DNA of 64,000 nt. Origin: Micromonospora sp. NBC_01740 (GTDB lineage: Bacteria; Actinomycetota; Actinomycetes; Mycobacteriales; Micromonosporaceae). The notes beneath the pieces were generated by a model, which was given only the letters and a program-made list of their open reading frames with translations, was not told the origin of the DNA and searched no databases. Below are positions 1-10,274 of this stretch, in pieces (positions within the stretch are counted from its first letter, which is position 1; every line of letters starts with the position of its first letter). The stretch spans positions 4,774,001 through 4,838,000 of the forward strand of contig NZ_CP109150.1 of NCBI RefSeq assembly GCF_035920365.1, in the 5' to 3' direction. The translations under genes were made by a program, and so were the position numbers.

Positions 1-6
1 CAGGGG

Positions 7-1881
7 TTACGCGGCGGGATACCGCGTGACGTAGACGGGCTCGCCGACCCGCGTCGTGTCGGCCGCCGCGCCCACGCCGTTGACCACGTGGTCGATCGTG
101 CCGGCGCTCAGGTTCACGGTCATGACGTGGTGCAGCCTGACGCCCGGGGCGGCGGGGACCTCGAAGCCGTTCTCCGTGCGGATCGACGGGTTGTTCTGGT
201 TGAACACGTAGACCCCGCCGCCGTGCAGCGTGTGGTGCCGCACCCGGTCGCCGACCTTGTAGCCGGCCCAACCCCTGGTCTTGCCGTTCATCCAGTCGGC
301 CTGCGTCGGCGGGTCGTACGGCAGCTCGTTCTGGTAGAGGACCGTCGTGCCGTGCTCACCGTTCCAGACCGTGTTGTACCGCTGGAAGTGCTCGACGAAC
401 AGGCCGGTGGCCGTCACGTGGTCGCCGTTGATGACGGCGCCGTAGCGACCGGTGTTGGTCCGCCAGCGGTCGGTGTCGCCGTTGACGCCCTCGGTGAAGC
501 CCTCGACGCCGTGGTCCCCGCGCCACACCCAGGTGTGGTCGATCAGGACGTGGTCGGCGTTGACCTCCAGCGCGGTGTGCGTCCTGCCGATGTGCGGCCC
601 GCCGACGCGGAAGTACACGTCGGAGAGCGTGATCGGGTTGCGCGGGGTGCTGGCGTTGCGGCCGTGCTCGCGCCCCACCCGCAGCAGCACCGGCGACTCG
701 GTCGGGCCGGCGTCGATGGTCACCCCGGCGACGACGACGCCGGGCACGCCGGCGACGTCCAGCGGTACGGCGCCGTTCACGGCGGTGAGCGTGGCGTGAC
801 CGATGCCGAGCACCACGGTGTCGGGCCGTCGGACCTCGATGCTGCGGGCGATGTCGTACACGCCGGGGGTGAGCAGCAGGTGCTTGCCGCGGGCGAGCTG
901 GGCGTTGATGACGTGCACCGGATCGGACGGCTTGGCGATGAAGAAGTCCCGGATGCCGATGGTGCGCCCCGGCGTCATGCCGTCGCCCCAGGAGATGCCC
1001 CGGCTGTCACGCCGGACGGCGGGGACGCGGACCTGGTAGCGGCCCCGGTCGTCGACGAACAGGTACGGCTTCTCCCTGCTCAGGGGCGTGGTGTCCAGCG
1101 TGGTGTACGGCGGGTCGGGAAAGTCGGCGTCGTCGGGGGCGCCCACGGTGCCCGCGAAGACCTGGTTCCACACCGCGTTGGACCAGCTCTCGACCTCGCT
1201 GTTGCGGGTGAGCCACTGCTGCTGGGAGCCGTTGGTGGTGGCGGGCAGCCGGGAGTCGGCGATGAAGCCGCCGCTGGCGTACTGCGGGCCGGCGGTGCAG
1301 TAGTCCATCAGGGACAGGCCGCCGCCGCTGATGTCGAGACGGCGCATGGACACCGCCTGGGAGACCGCCCAGAAGTTCGCCGAGGAGCGGCAGCCGTCCT
1401 GGCCTGTGGCGTTGACGGACAGCGACAGGTTGGACAGGGTGCGCCAGAAGTTGACCAGGGCGATGCAGTTGCCGGTCCCGCCGCCTTCGAGGCAGCGGTT
1501 GTAGGTCTCGATCTTGCCGTTGACGGTGACGTCGGTGGGGGAGGCGCCCAGGCCGGAGACCTCGGTGTAGTAGCCGACCTTCACGTGCAGGGGCTGCGTG
1601 TCCGTACCGTAGCTGCCGGGCTTGAAGAGGTACGCGTGCCGCGCGGTGCCCATCTCGGCGTCGACCTGCCGGGCGTGCGCCCCGTCGAGGGTCGCCTGGA
1701 TCTCGGCGACCGGTGTGTCGGGGTCGAAGATCGTCACGTTGGGCCCGAAGTCCGGGGCGCCGTGCCGGGCCGGTCCGGCGGCGGCGGCCGTGCCGGTGGT
1801 GCTGGCGACGGCCGTCAGCACCAGGCCGAGGGCGAGCGTCCGGCGGAGCCGCCGTCGCGGGTCGGGGGACTGCATTCTCAT
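7..1881 (-). CDS. Secreted right-handed beta-helix protein, GH55 glucanase-like
   Basis: A 624-residue exported protein. Residues 1-35 form a signal peptide (RRRLRR, hydrophobic core, AAAA cleavage region). The mature part starts with GPNVTIFDP and carries repeated beta-helix strands. Segments such as GYYTEVSGLGASPTDV and GPQYASGGFIADSRLP match my memory of Streptomyces secreted GH55 exo-beta-1,3-glucanases, often annotated 'adenylyl cyclase' or 'coagulation factor 5/8'. Glu509 in WNGEHG lies near where GH55 enzymes have their catalytic acid; this is from memory. Likely role: laminarin or fungal-wall beta-1,3-glucan degradation outside the cell. A GGAGAGGA ribosome site precedes the ATG. A LacI-type operator lies about 155 bases upstream. 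It could instead be another pectate-lyase-3 fold enzyme. Confidence 0.75.
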   Translation of the reverse strand: MRMQSPDPRRRLRRTLALGLVLTAVASTTGTAAAAGPARHGAPDFGPNVTIFDPDTPVAEIQATLDGAHARQVDAEMGTARHAYLFKPGSYGTDTQPLHVKVGYYTEVSGLGASPTDVTVNGKIETYNRCLEGGGTGNCIALVNFWRTLSNLSLSVNATGQDGCRSSANFWAVSQAVSMRRLDISGGGLSLMDYCTAGPQYASGGFIADSRLPATTNGSQQQWLTRNSEVESWSNAVWNQVFAGTVGAPDDADFPDPPYTTLDTTPLSREKPYLFVDDRGRYQVRVPAVRRDSRGISWGDGMTPGRTIGIRDFFIAKPSDPVHVINAQLARGKHLLLTPGVYDIARSIEVRRPDTVVLGIGHATLTAVNGAVPLDVAGVPGVVVAGVTIDAGPTESPVLLRVGREHGRNASTPRNPITLSDVYFRVGGPHIGRTHTALEVNADHVLIDHTWVWRGDHGVEGFTEGVNGDTDRWRTNTGRYGAVINGDHVTATGLFVEHFQRYNTVWNGEHGTTVLYQNELPYDPPTQADWMNGKTRGWAGYKVGDRVRHHTLHGGGVYVFNQNNPSIRTENGFEVPAAPGVRLHHVMTVNLSAGTIDHVVNGVGAAADTTRVGEPVYVTRYPAA

Positions 1882-2245
1882 CGTTCGTCCTCTCCGCCGG
1901 CCGGGGCGGGTGCCGGGCTCGGCGACGTGGTGGGGGAGGTGTTCCGGCGCGGCCCGGGTGGGCGCGCCGGTGGCCGGACCGCGGTCGTCGTCGACCTGCC
2001 TCGTGGGGGCGGCGGCGGGGGACGACGCCTTTGTGAGAGCGCTCTCTCGCCATCGCGACTTCTATCACGCCGTGAAAGAAGGGTTGGCATGTTTCTACCC
2101 TGTCGATCCGCCCGGCGCTACTGCTGCGCCGCCGCGATCAGGGCGGGTTCTCGTGGAGCGACCGCGCCGGGCCGCGCACCGCACGACGCCGGTGGCGTGC
2201 CCCTCGCGGCTCGATCGATGTCGGTGTCGGCCGTCGATGGTAGGA
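1882..2245. other. Intergenic leader of the GH55-like gene
   Basis: These 364 bases hold the LacI-type operator and the presumed minus-strand promoter. Open frames crossing it have poor codon bias and look spurious. I see no RNA gene. Confidence 0.4.
2035..2046. promoter_or_regulatory. LacI-family (CebR-like) operator
   Basis: The perfect 12-base palindrome GAGAGCGCTCTC is embedded in TGTGAGAGCGCTCTCTCG. It matches the core of actinobacterial LacI-family operators such as the CebR box (TGGGAGCGCTCCCA). It lies in the leader of the GH55-like gene, so sugar-dependent derepression of that gene is likely. The cognate repressor is not in this window. Confidence 0.65.
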
Positions 2246-2440
2246 ATGTGCCTTCCGGTACGGGGGACGGCGGAGGCGCTCGCGGGCCTCGACTTCGCCG
2301 ACCATCACCGTGGCAAGGAGCTGATGGGCCTGGTCGCGGTGCAGCGGTTCACCGGCCACGGCATCACCGCCGAGGACCTTGCCCGGATCGAGTCCGCCGA
2401 CGTCGCCTTCCGGATCCTGCCGGACCCACCCACGCTGTAG
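2246..2440 (+). CDS. Small hypothetical protein
   Basis: A 64-residue frame from ATG to TAG whose codons end almost always in G or C, as in its neighbours, and which contains helical-looking segments (FADHHRGKELMGLVAVQRF, AEDLARIESADVAFRIL). No family recognised and the ribosome site is weak (GGTAGGA next to the ATG). It may be a genuine small protein or the tail of a degraded gene. Confidence 0.35.
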   Translation: MCLPVRGTAEALAGLDFADHHRGKELMGLVAVQRFTGHGITAEDLARIESADVAFRILPDPPTL

Positions 2441-2519
2441 CCGCGCCGGCCGCAGCCCGGTGTGTCGTGTCAGGGGTGTCGTCGGCCGCGGTCGCGCTGC
2501 TGCGTGTGGTGTGGGCCGG

Positions 2520-2807
2520 TCACCCGTCGACGACCAGTCGGACCGTCACCGTGTCTCCCACCGCCAGCCCCTCGGCCCGTCGCACGGCCGCCTTCACCGG
2601 CACGATGTAGCGCCCGTCCTTGGGAAACAGCGACGTGCTCCAGCCGGTCTTCCCGATTCGGGCCGCGACCGGGATCATGCCCCAGCCGTAGCTCACGCCC
2701 GCGGATCGCGCGGCCAACTCCTGGCAGCCGTCCTCGGGGACGGTGACGAAGTGCCACGGCGCAGGGCCCCGCCAGAACCACAGCTCACCACCGAACTCCA
2801 GGTCCAT
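2520..2807 (-). CDS. DUF1905 domain protein
   Basis: A 95-residue cytosolic protein beginning MDLEFGGELWFWRGPAPW and containing FVTVPEDGCQEL and GWGMIPVAARIG, the recognisable pattern of the DUF1905 beta-barrel family. Length fits a stand-alone family member. The start is chosen at the ATG where the conserved domain begins; the frame stays open upstream but the translation there is arginine/proline-rich and non-conserved. Function is unknown; some relatives are fused to YdeI-like domains. Confidence 0.75.
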   Translation of the reverse strand: MDLEFGGELWFWRGPAPWHFVTVPEDGCQELAARSAGVSYGWGMIPVAARIGKTGWSTSLFPKDGRYIVPVKAAVRRAEGLAVGDTVTVRLVVDG

Positions 2808-2905
2808 CGGCTCAGCATAGGAGCGGGCACCGACTTCCTCGGGACGGGCGGAGTGCCGCCGGCCGGTCCCGCGCCGGCCCGGCGGCGCTCGCGTCGGCAG
2901 CGCCG

Positions 2906-3772
2906 ATGGGGCAGCATGCACCCGTGCTCCTGATCGTCGCCTCGGACCCGCTACGACCGCGCCACCCTGACGCCCACTTCGCACCGGAGGCACGCGCCGC
3001 CCGGGAGGCCGGCGTCGAGGTTGCTGTTGTCGACCACGACGCGTTGACCCGTGGTGACGACGTGTCGCGGGCGGTGTCGCGGGTGAGGGCCGAGGGCGTC
3101 GCGGTCTACCGCGGTTGGATGCTGCGCGGCGAGCAGTACGCCGCCTTCGCGGACGCGTTGGCCCGACGGGGCGTCAGCCTGCGTACGAGCGCCGAACAGT
3201 ACCGGCGCGCCCACGAGCTGCCGGGCTGGTACCCGGACCTGATCGAGCTGACGCCACGCTCGGCGTGGACGGTCGGCACCGAGCGTGCCGAATTCGACCG
3301 GGCGAGGCGTGCGCTCGGGGGCGGGGCGGCGGTGCTGCGCGACTTCACCAAGTCGATGAAGCACCACTGGCACGAGGCGGCGTTCATCCCGGATCTCGAC
3401 GACGGTGATGCCGCCTGGCGGGTCGCCAGCCGCTTCCGCAACCTGCGCGGCGACGACCTCGTCGGCGGCCTGGTGCTGCGCCGGTTCGAGCGGTTCACCA
3501 CCGCCGAGGTCCGCACGTGGTGGGTCGACGGCGTCTGCGTCCTCGTCGGCGCCCATCCCGACAGTCCGCACGACACGCCGCCGGAGGCGTTCGACGCGGG
3601 CCCGGTGAGCGGTTCGGTGGCGGCGCTGGGGCTGCCGTTCGTGACCGTGGACCTGGCCCTGCGCGCCGACGGCGTCTGGCGGATCGTCGAACTCGGTGAC
3701 GGGCAGGTCAGCGACCGGCCGTCCACCATCGACCCGGCCGCTCTGGTCGACGTCCTGCGTCGCGGATCCTGA
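2906..3772 (+). CDS. ATP-grasp domain protein (DUF4343-like)
   Basis: A 288-residue cytosolic protein. The N-terminal half has a Rossmann-like start (VLLIVASDPLRPRHPD). The C-terminal half contains LRDFTKSMKHHWHEAAFIPD and, near the end, FVTVDLALRADGVWRIVELGDGQVSD, the nucleotide/metal-binding pattern of DUF4343-type ATP-grasp proteins. Members probably ligate a carboxylate to an amine, but no substrate is known. It stands alone between a DUF1905 gene and a xylanase, so context gives no help. Confidence 0.7.
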   Translation: MGQHAPVLLIVASDPLRPRHPDAHFAPEARAAREAGVEVAVVDHDALTRGDDVSRAVSRVRAEGVAVYRGWMLRGEQYAAFADALARRGVSLRTSAEQYRRAHELPGWYPDLIELTPRSAWTVGTERAEFDRARRALGGGAAVLRDFTKSMKHHWHEAAFIPDLDDGDAAWRVASRFRNLRGDDLVGGLVLRRFERFTTAEVRTWWVDGVCVLVGAHPDSPHDTPPEAFDAGPVSGSVAALGLPFVTVDLALRADGVWRIVELGDGQVSDRPSTIDPAALVDVLRRGS

Positions 3773-3775
3773 CCT

Positions 3776-3788
3776 CCGAAACTTCCGG
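3776..3788. promoter_or_regulatory. Xylanase-type operator candidate (CGAAACTT motif)
   Basis: CCGAAACTTCCGG is an imperfect inverted repeat resembling the CGAAACTTTCG operators of LacI-family xylanase repressors (BxlR/XlnR type) in actinomycetes. It lies about 270 bases upstream of the first xylanase. A related site precedes the second xylanase gene. Confidence 0.4.
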
Positions 3789-3959
3789 TGCTCCGGTAGG
3801 CGTCGGTCCGGCTCGCGGGCAGGGTGTGACCCTGCCCGATGCGGCGATGCGGCGCACACCCGTCGGAAGAATCCGATAACCGGGCGTTGAGGTTCCGGAG
3901 ATGTTCCGATACGGTCCGATGGAAGGGCTTCGATCAACTCACGGTGTCGAGGATGCTGA

Positions 3960-5459
<1,500 letters not shown>

Positions 5460-5468
5460 CCCGTCCGA

Positions 5469-5502
5469 CGGCCCGGCGCGGGGAACCACCCACGCCGGGC
5501 CG
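5469..5502 (+). terminator. Hairpin after the xylanase
   Basis: Ten-base perfect arms CGGCCCGGCG and CGCCGGGCCG separated by 14 bases, starting 10 bases past the xylanase stop. There is no U tract, as is common in high-GC actinobacteria. Confidence 0.5.
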
Positions 5503-5682
5503 CCGACGCCGTATGCACCTTCCGCCCGCCCGGGCTCTGCGGTGTCCGCCCTGGATGGTCGTCGGGACTGCCGGAGCCCCAGCCGACCGTGGTGCCGGTC
5601 CTCCGGCACTTGCCCTCAAGTCCACTTCAACTTCTACCGTCGACACGGCAGGTTCGATCGAGCGGATCAGGGCGTGGTTGGT

Positions 5683-6570
5683 ATGAGCGTGAAGCGGACG
5701 GTACTGGTGACCGGGGGGACCGGGCGAGTGGGCGGGCAGGTCGTCGCCCGGCTCGTCGAGGCCGAGGGCGTGCGGGTGCGCGTGTTGTCCCGCGATCCGG
5801 CGAGGGCATCGGCGGCCCTGGGGCCGCAGGTGGAGGTGGTCGGCGGTGATCTCACCGTGCCCGACGGCCTGAGCGCCGCGCTGGACGGTGTGGATGCGCT
5901 GTTCCTCGTCTTCCCGTCGGTCACGGCCGACCATGCGGCAGGTCGGTTGGTGGCGACGCTGGCCGAGCGGGTCGGGCGCATCGTCTATCTGTCCACTCAC
6001 GGCGTGCCGGACGACCCCGACGGTGCCGCTGGGCCGGACGGGACCATCCTGGGCTCCCACGCCCATCTGGAGGGCCTGCTCGCAGGATCGGCCGCCGAGT
6101 ACGCCTTCCTGCGCTCCAGCGGCTTCGCCGCGAACACCCTGGCGTGGGCGCCGCAGATCCAGCAGTCGGACGTACTGCGGTGGTTCGTTCCCCAGGCCAG
6201 ACGGGCCCTGGTGCACGAGGCGGACCTCGGGGCGGTGGCGGCGCGGCTGCTGACGGACGATCGGCACCAGCGCGCGGCCCACCACCTGACCGGCCCCGAG
6301 CAACTGACGCAGGTCGATCAGCTCGCGGCGATCGGTGCCGCGCTCGGCCGGACACTGCGTTACGAGGAGATGGACTCCGCACAGGCCGCCGCCGAGCTCT
6401 TCCCCACGATGCCGGCGGGCGTAGCCGCCGCGATCATCGCCGGCCACGCGGCGATGATCACGCACCCCGAGCCGGTCACCGACACCGTCCGGCATCTGCT
6501 GGGCCGGCCCGCACTGACGTTCGCGCAGTGGGCTCGCGACCACGTCGAGGACTTCACCGGCCGGCGGTAG
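5683..6570 (+). CDS. NmrA-like NAD(P)-binding reductase
   Basis: 295 residues. The N-terminus VLVTGGTGRVGGQVVARLVE is a glycine-rich dinucleotide-binding motif of the extended/atypical SDR type. Later segments (GVDALFLVFPSV, YAFLRSSGFAANTLAW, HLTGPEQLTQVDQLAAIGAALG) are typical of NmrA/HSCARG-like proteins. Cytosolic. Substrate unknown; such proteins act as redox sensors or as reductases of small aromatics. The ATG follows a weak ribosome site, but the alternative upstream frame is Arg/Pro-rich non-coding sequence. Confidence 0.85.
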   Translation: MSVKRTVLVTGGTGRVGGQVVARLVEAEGVRVRVLSRDPARASAALGPQVEVVGGDLTVPDGLSAALDGVDALFLVFPSVTADHAAGRLVATLAERVGRIVYLSTHGVPDDPDGAAGPDGTILGSHAHLEGLLAGSAAEYAFLRSSGFAANTLAWAPQIQQSDVLRWFVPQARRALVHEADLGAVAARLLTDDRHQRAAHHLTGPEQLTQVDQLAAIGAALGRTLRYEEMDSAQAAAELFPTMPAGVAAAIIAGHAAMITHPEPVTDTVRHLLGRPALTFAQWARDHVEDFTGRR

Positions 6571-6690
6571 GGGCCGCCCGGCCGCTCGCGGGTCATGTCG
6601 AAGACGGGCGCCCGGCTCCGTCCTCGAGGGTGACGGGGCTGTTCCGCCGTGCGGGCGGAGCGGCGGAACCAACGATCGGTAGGAGCCGGG

Positions 6691-7341
6691 ATGCGGAAAG
6701 TGATCGCGAACGAGTGGATGACGCTGGACGGGGTGGTGCAGGCTCCCAGCTATCCCGACGAGGATCTGACCGGTGGCTTCCAGCACGGCGGCTGGCATGC
6801 CCACTACTTCGACGACCTGTCGATGGGCTGGGTGATCGAGAACGTACGCGGCGCGGGCGGCTACCTGTTGGGACGGGGCACGTACGAGATCTTCGCGGCC
6901 CACTGGCCGAACGCGCCGGAGGAGCAGCAGGTGCTCGCCGGGCCCCTGAACGCGCTACCGAAGTACGTCGCCTCGACGACTCTCGACGAGCCGCTCGGCT
7001 GGTCGAACTCGACACTGCTGCCAGACGACATCGAGGCGGCCGTGCGCGCGCTGAAGGCCGAGACGGGGAAGGACCTGCATCTGATCGGCAGTCCCGGTCT
7101 CTTCCAGACCCTGCTGGACCTCGGCCTGGTCGACGAACTCCGGGTGATGATCGATCCGCTGGTGGTGGGCGGCGGCGGCAAGCGCCTGTTCGGCGCCGAC
7201 GGCGCACACCGTCCGCTGCGGCTGGCCGACAGCCAGGTGACCAGCACGGGCGCGATCATCGCGACCTACGTCGCCACGAACCCGAGTCGACCGGGTGGCG
7301 GCAGGTCGCCGAACTCGCCCAGTGCGAGTGGGCGGCGATAG
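6691..7341 (+). CDS. Dihydrofolate reductase-like protein (RibD C-terminal domain)
   Basis: 216 residues. MRKVIANEWMTLDGVVQAP is the signature start of RibD-C/YyaP-YwjB-like proteins. GYLLGRGTYEIFAAHWP and LHLIGSPGLFQTLLDLGLVDELRVMIDPLVVGGGGKRLF give the NADPH-binding and core strands. AGGAGCC supports the ATG. Cytosolic reductase-like protein of unknown substrate; not itself a riboflavin biosynthesis gene, since no rib neighbours are present. Confidence 0.88.
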   Translation: MRKVIANEWMTLDGVVQAPSYPDEDLTGGFQHGGWHAHYFDDLSMGWVIENVRGAGGYLLGRGTYEIFAAHWPNAPEEQQVLAGPLNALPKYVASTTLDEPLGWSNSTLLPDDIEAAVRALKAETGKDLHLIGSPGLFQTLLDLGLVDELRVMIDPLVVGGGGKRLFGADGAHRPLRLADSQVTSTGAIIATYVATNPSRPGGGRSPNSPSASGRR

Positions 7342-7456
7342 TGCTGGCTGTGCCGTTGTGTATCCGAGGTGGACGAGTCCACTGATCGTCGCCCACGTCG
7401 CCGTTCTCCTGCCGGTCGCTCGACACCAGGCGGCTCCCCACCGGCTTGGGCTCCTC

Positions 7457-10087
7457 TCAGCCGGCGCCGAAGCAGACGAACGCGGCGGCGGTGGCATGGG
7501 CGCCACCACCACCGGCGGTGTCGAACGCGCGCTGGGCCTCGGCGAGCGCCACCGCCGGCGGAGCACCGGCATGCATCCGCCGGTGCAGGTCCAGCATCAG
7601 CGCGGTGGTCAGGTCGGCCGGGACCGGCAACACGGTGGCGATCAGGCTGCGGGTGCCCAGGGCCAGCAGCACGGCGGTGAAGCCCATCACCTCGTCGCCC
7701 GGCCGGACGCCGGAGAGGCCGGAGTCGCACGCGGAGAGCACCACGCAGCCCGGTGGGCGGGTCAGCCGCTCCAACTCGTACGCGGTCAACGGCCCGTCGG
7801 CCAGTTCGAGGGTGGAGAAGAGCGGGTTGTCGGCGCGGAAGGCGCCGTGCGCGGCGATGTGCGCCAGCCCGGCCCCGTTCAGCGCGTCGGTGACCGCGTC
7901 GGCGGTGGCGGCGCAGCCGGTGAGGGGGCGGGAGCCGGGCAGGGCCGCGCCGAGCTGACGTACCTCGGTCTCGGCGGCGGGCAGCCGGGGCCCGGCCACC
8001 AGCACCGGCGGGCCGGCCGGGACGATCCGCCCGACGGCGCGCAGCCAGACCGTCGCCGAGGGCGCTACCGTCACCGGCCGGCCGGCGCAGGTCGGCAGGC
8101 CCGACCAGGGCACGGCGTGCAACGCGGCGATCGGGACGATCACCAGTGGCCGGTCGCGCAGCAGCCGGCGTACCGGGTCGAAGAGCTGCTGGTCCAGCGC
8201 GGTGGTGGCGAACTCGACCCCGGCCCGGGCACTGGCCGAGTCGCCGGTGGTGACCAGCCGGCGCAGGCCGAACCGGTGCAGGCGGGCCCGGCCCAGCGCC
8301 TCGTCGAGCGGGCCGAGGTCGTGCAGGCTGGTCCGACCGTCGCGGACCAGTACCGCCCGCAGCCGTGGCCCGTGCGCCACCAGCTCCAGCAGCACGGCGT
8401 CACCGAGCGCGGCGGCGAGGGCGCCAACCGTGGGCGGTGCCACCAGGTCGCCGCCGTCCGCTCCCCGGGCCCCGCCGTCCGCCCCCCGGGCCAGTTCGCG
8501 GATGCGCTGTTCGAGTCGGCCCTGGCTGCGCCGCAGCGCGTACCCGGGGTGCCCGGCGAGCAGCGCGTCCTCCAGGGCGGTGCTGACCATCCGCAGCTCG
8601 GCCAGGGCGGCGGCCAGCTCGGGGTCCTGCGGCGGCTGCACCGCGCGCATCCGCAGGGCGTTGGCCCGCCAGCGTTCCGCCCAGGCCAACACCTGGGCGG
8701 GCGTGCCGGTGCGCACGGCGATGTCCAGTCCCTCGGCGGCGAGTTCGTGCCCGTACGCCCCGCTGTGCGCGCGCAGCTCGGTGGCGCCCAGGGAGGCCCG
8801 GTGGCCGTCGAGCACCCCCAGCCCCCGGCGCAGGGCCCGGGCTGCCCCGCGCAGGTCACCGTCGAGCCGGCGCCGCAGCGCGAGCGCGTACCAGCCCTGG
8901 GCCCGGTGGGGCGCGGTGCCCCGGCGGTGCGCGCGGGCCGCCACCGCCAGCAGTTCGGCCGCCCGGGCGGGCCGGCCCATCGCCTCGGCCAGCCGGGCGG
9001 CCTCGATCCGGGTGGTCAGCGCCGGCGAGGGCCAGCCGGTGGCGTCGAGCTGCCCGGCGGTGCGCACCATGGCGGTGAGCAGGGCCGTCGACCGGGTGCC
9101 CCGGGCGAACTCGGCGCGCAGTTCGACGTGCCGGGCGAAGGCGGCCCAGATGCGGCGTCCCTGGCGGCGGAAGCGGGCCCGGGCCGAGGCGGCGGCGGTC
9201 GCGGCGGTGTCCAGGTCACCGGCGAGCAGCGCCGCCCGGGCCCGCGCCAGCAGCGCCTCGGCGAGATCCGAGGCCATGCCGCGCCGCCGTAGCTCCGTCA
9301 CGGCGGACGTAGCGACCTCGACCGCCTCGTCGACCAGCGGTACGGAGAGCAGCAGTTCGAAGCGGTCCAACAGCAGCGCCGGCCGGGGCACCGACAATCG
9401 GCGGTACTCGTCGCCGACGGTGGCGAAGCTGCGCAGCGCGCCCGCGACGTCGCCGCGCTGGCCGGCGGCGATGCCGATGTTCCAGCGGGTGTCGGCGGCG
9501 GCCAGGTCGAGCCCGAGCCGGCTGAAGATGGCCGCGGAGCGGAACAGGTCGTCGTCGGTGTCCCGGCTGGTGCCCCGGTGGGCGTTGAGCAGCCCACGGT
9601 TGTTGCGCGCCCGTGCCTCCAGTAGCAGGTCGCCCTCGCGCTGGGCGATCTCCACCGCGATGCCGTAGTCCCGGACCGCCTCGTCGAACCGTCCCCGGTA
9701 GTGCAGCACGACGCCCCGCTGCATCCGGGCCCGGCCGGCGTCGGCACCGGTCAGTCGGGGCAGTGCCAGGGTCACCGCGCGGAGCGCCGCGCCGGTGCGC
9801 CCGGCGTTGGCCAGGACGTACCCGAGGCTCATCCGGGCCAGTGCCCGTGCCCGGGGCGAGTCGGTGACCCGCACCGCCCGGCGCAGGTGCCGCAGGGCGC
9901 CCGGCAGGTCGTTGAGTTCCCGCAGGGCCAGCCCGATGGCGCGTTCGGCGGTGGACCGCTCGTCGGCGTCGGGCTGCCCGGCGGCGAGGACCTGCCGGGC
10001 GATCGCGATCGCCTCGCGGGGGTAGCGCTGGACGGCGTCGAGTGCGGCCTGGGCCTGGACGGCACCGGGATCGGTGCTGTCGGCCAT
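7457..10087 (-). CDS. TPR-CHAT caspase-like protease
   Basis: 876 residues. The N-terminal two thirds are Ala/Arg/Leu-rich helical tetratricopeptide-like repeats (for example AIGLALRELNDLPGALRHLRRAVRV and AEIAQREGDLLLEARARNNRGLL-type units). The C-terminal part (about 600-876) is a CHAT domain with the clan CD dyad: His747 in HIAAHGAF and Cys787 in VLSACDSG. Cytosolic; it is expected to cleave a partner after activation through the TPR part. It is divergent from a subtilase/sigma/154-residue operon with 187 bases between. TPR-CHAT proteases coupled to ECF sigma factors are known from type III-E CRISPR loci, but no CRISPR component is visible here. The start is placed at MADSTDPG, where coding bias begins. 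Confidence 0.85.
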   Translation of the reverse strand: MADSTDPGAVQAQAALDAVQRYPREAIAIARQVLAAGQPDADERSTAERAIGLALRELNDLPGALRHLRRAVRVTDSPRARALARMSLGYVLANAGRTGAALRAVTLALPRLTGADAGRARMQRGVVLHYRGRFDEAVRDYGIAVEIAQREGDLLLEARARNNRGLLNAHRGTSRDTDDDLFRSAAIFSRLGLDLAAADTRWNIGIAAGQRGDVAGALRSFATVGDEYRRLSVPRPALLLDRFELLLSVPLVDEAVEVATSAVTELRRRGMASDLAEALLARARAALLAGDLDTAATAAASARARFRRQGRRIWAAFARHVELRAEFARGTRSTALLTAMVRTAGQLDATGWPSPALTTRIEAARLAEAMGRPARAAELLAVAARAHRRGTAPHRAQGWYALALRRRLDGDLRGAARALRRGLGVLDGHRASLGATELRAHSGAYGHELAAEGLDIAVRTGTPAQVLAWAERWRANALRMRAVQPPQDPELAAALAELRMVSTALEDALLAGHPGYALRRSQGRLEQRIRELARGADGGARGADGGDLVAPPTVGALAAALGDAVLLELVAHGPRLRAVLVRDGRTSLHDLGPLDEALGRARLHRFGLRRLVTTGDSASARAGVEFATTALDQQLFDPVRRLLRDRPLVIVPIAALHAVPWSGLPTCAGRPVTVAPSATVWLRAVGRIVPAGPPVLVAGPRLPAAETEVRQLGAALPGSRPLTGCAATADAVTDALNGAGLAHIAAHGAFRADNPLFSTLELADGPLTAYELERLTRPPGCVVLSACDSGLSGVRPGDEVMGFTAVLLALGTRSLIATVLPVPADLTTALMLDLHRRMHAGAPPAVALAEAQRAFDTAGGGGAHATAAAFVCFGAG

Positions 10088-10168
10088 GCCAAGAAGAATC
10101 TCGCAGTCGCGCTCCCCGGTCAATCGCCTCGAGGCGGATCGGACATCAGTCGCCTGACCGACGATCAA

Positions 10169-10196
10169 TTGACACTCGACTATCCTTTGAAATAAT
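10169..10196 (+). promoter_or_regulatory. Housekeeping-type promoter of the subtilase/sigma operon
   Basis: A perfect -35 TTGACA (10169-10174) is followed after 16 bases by AATAAT (10191-10196), inside an AT-rich patch that is unusual for this genome. It points toward the GTG of the subtilase gene about 80 bases downstream. Placement is by eye. Confidence 0.5.
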
Positions 10197-10274
10197 CGTC
10201 CGGTGCCTCGGAGAGCGCTTCCGTAGCTGCCCGGCCCGCCGCCGACCACGCATCTTCGACCGCCTGGAGGACCG

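Noticed and set aside
10209..10222. GGAGAGCGCTTCC as another LacI-type operator
   Set aside because: The symmetry is broken on both arms and the adjacent genes are not carbohydrate genes; likely chance.
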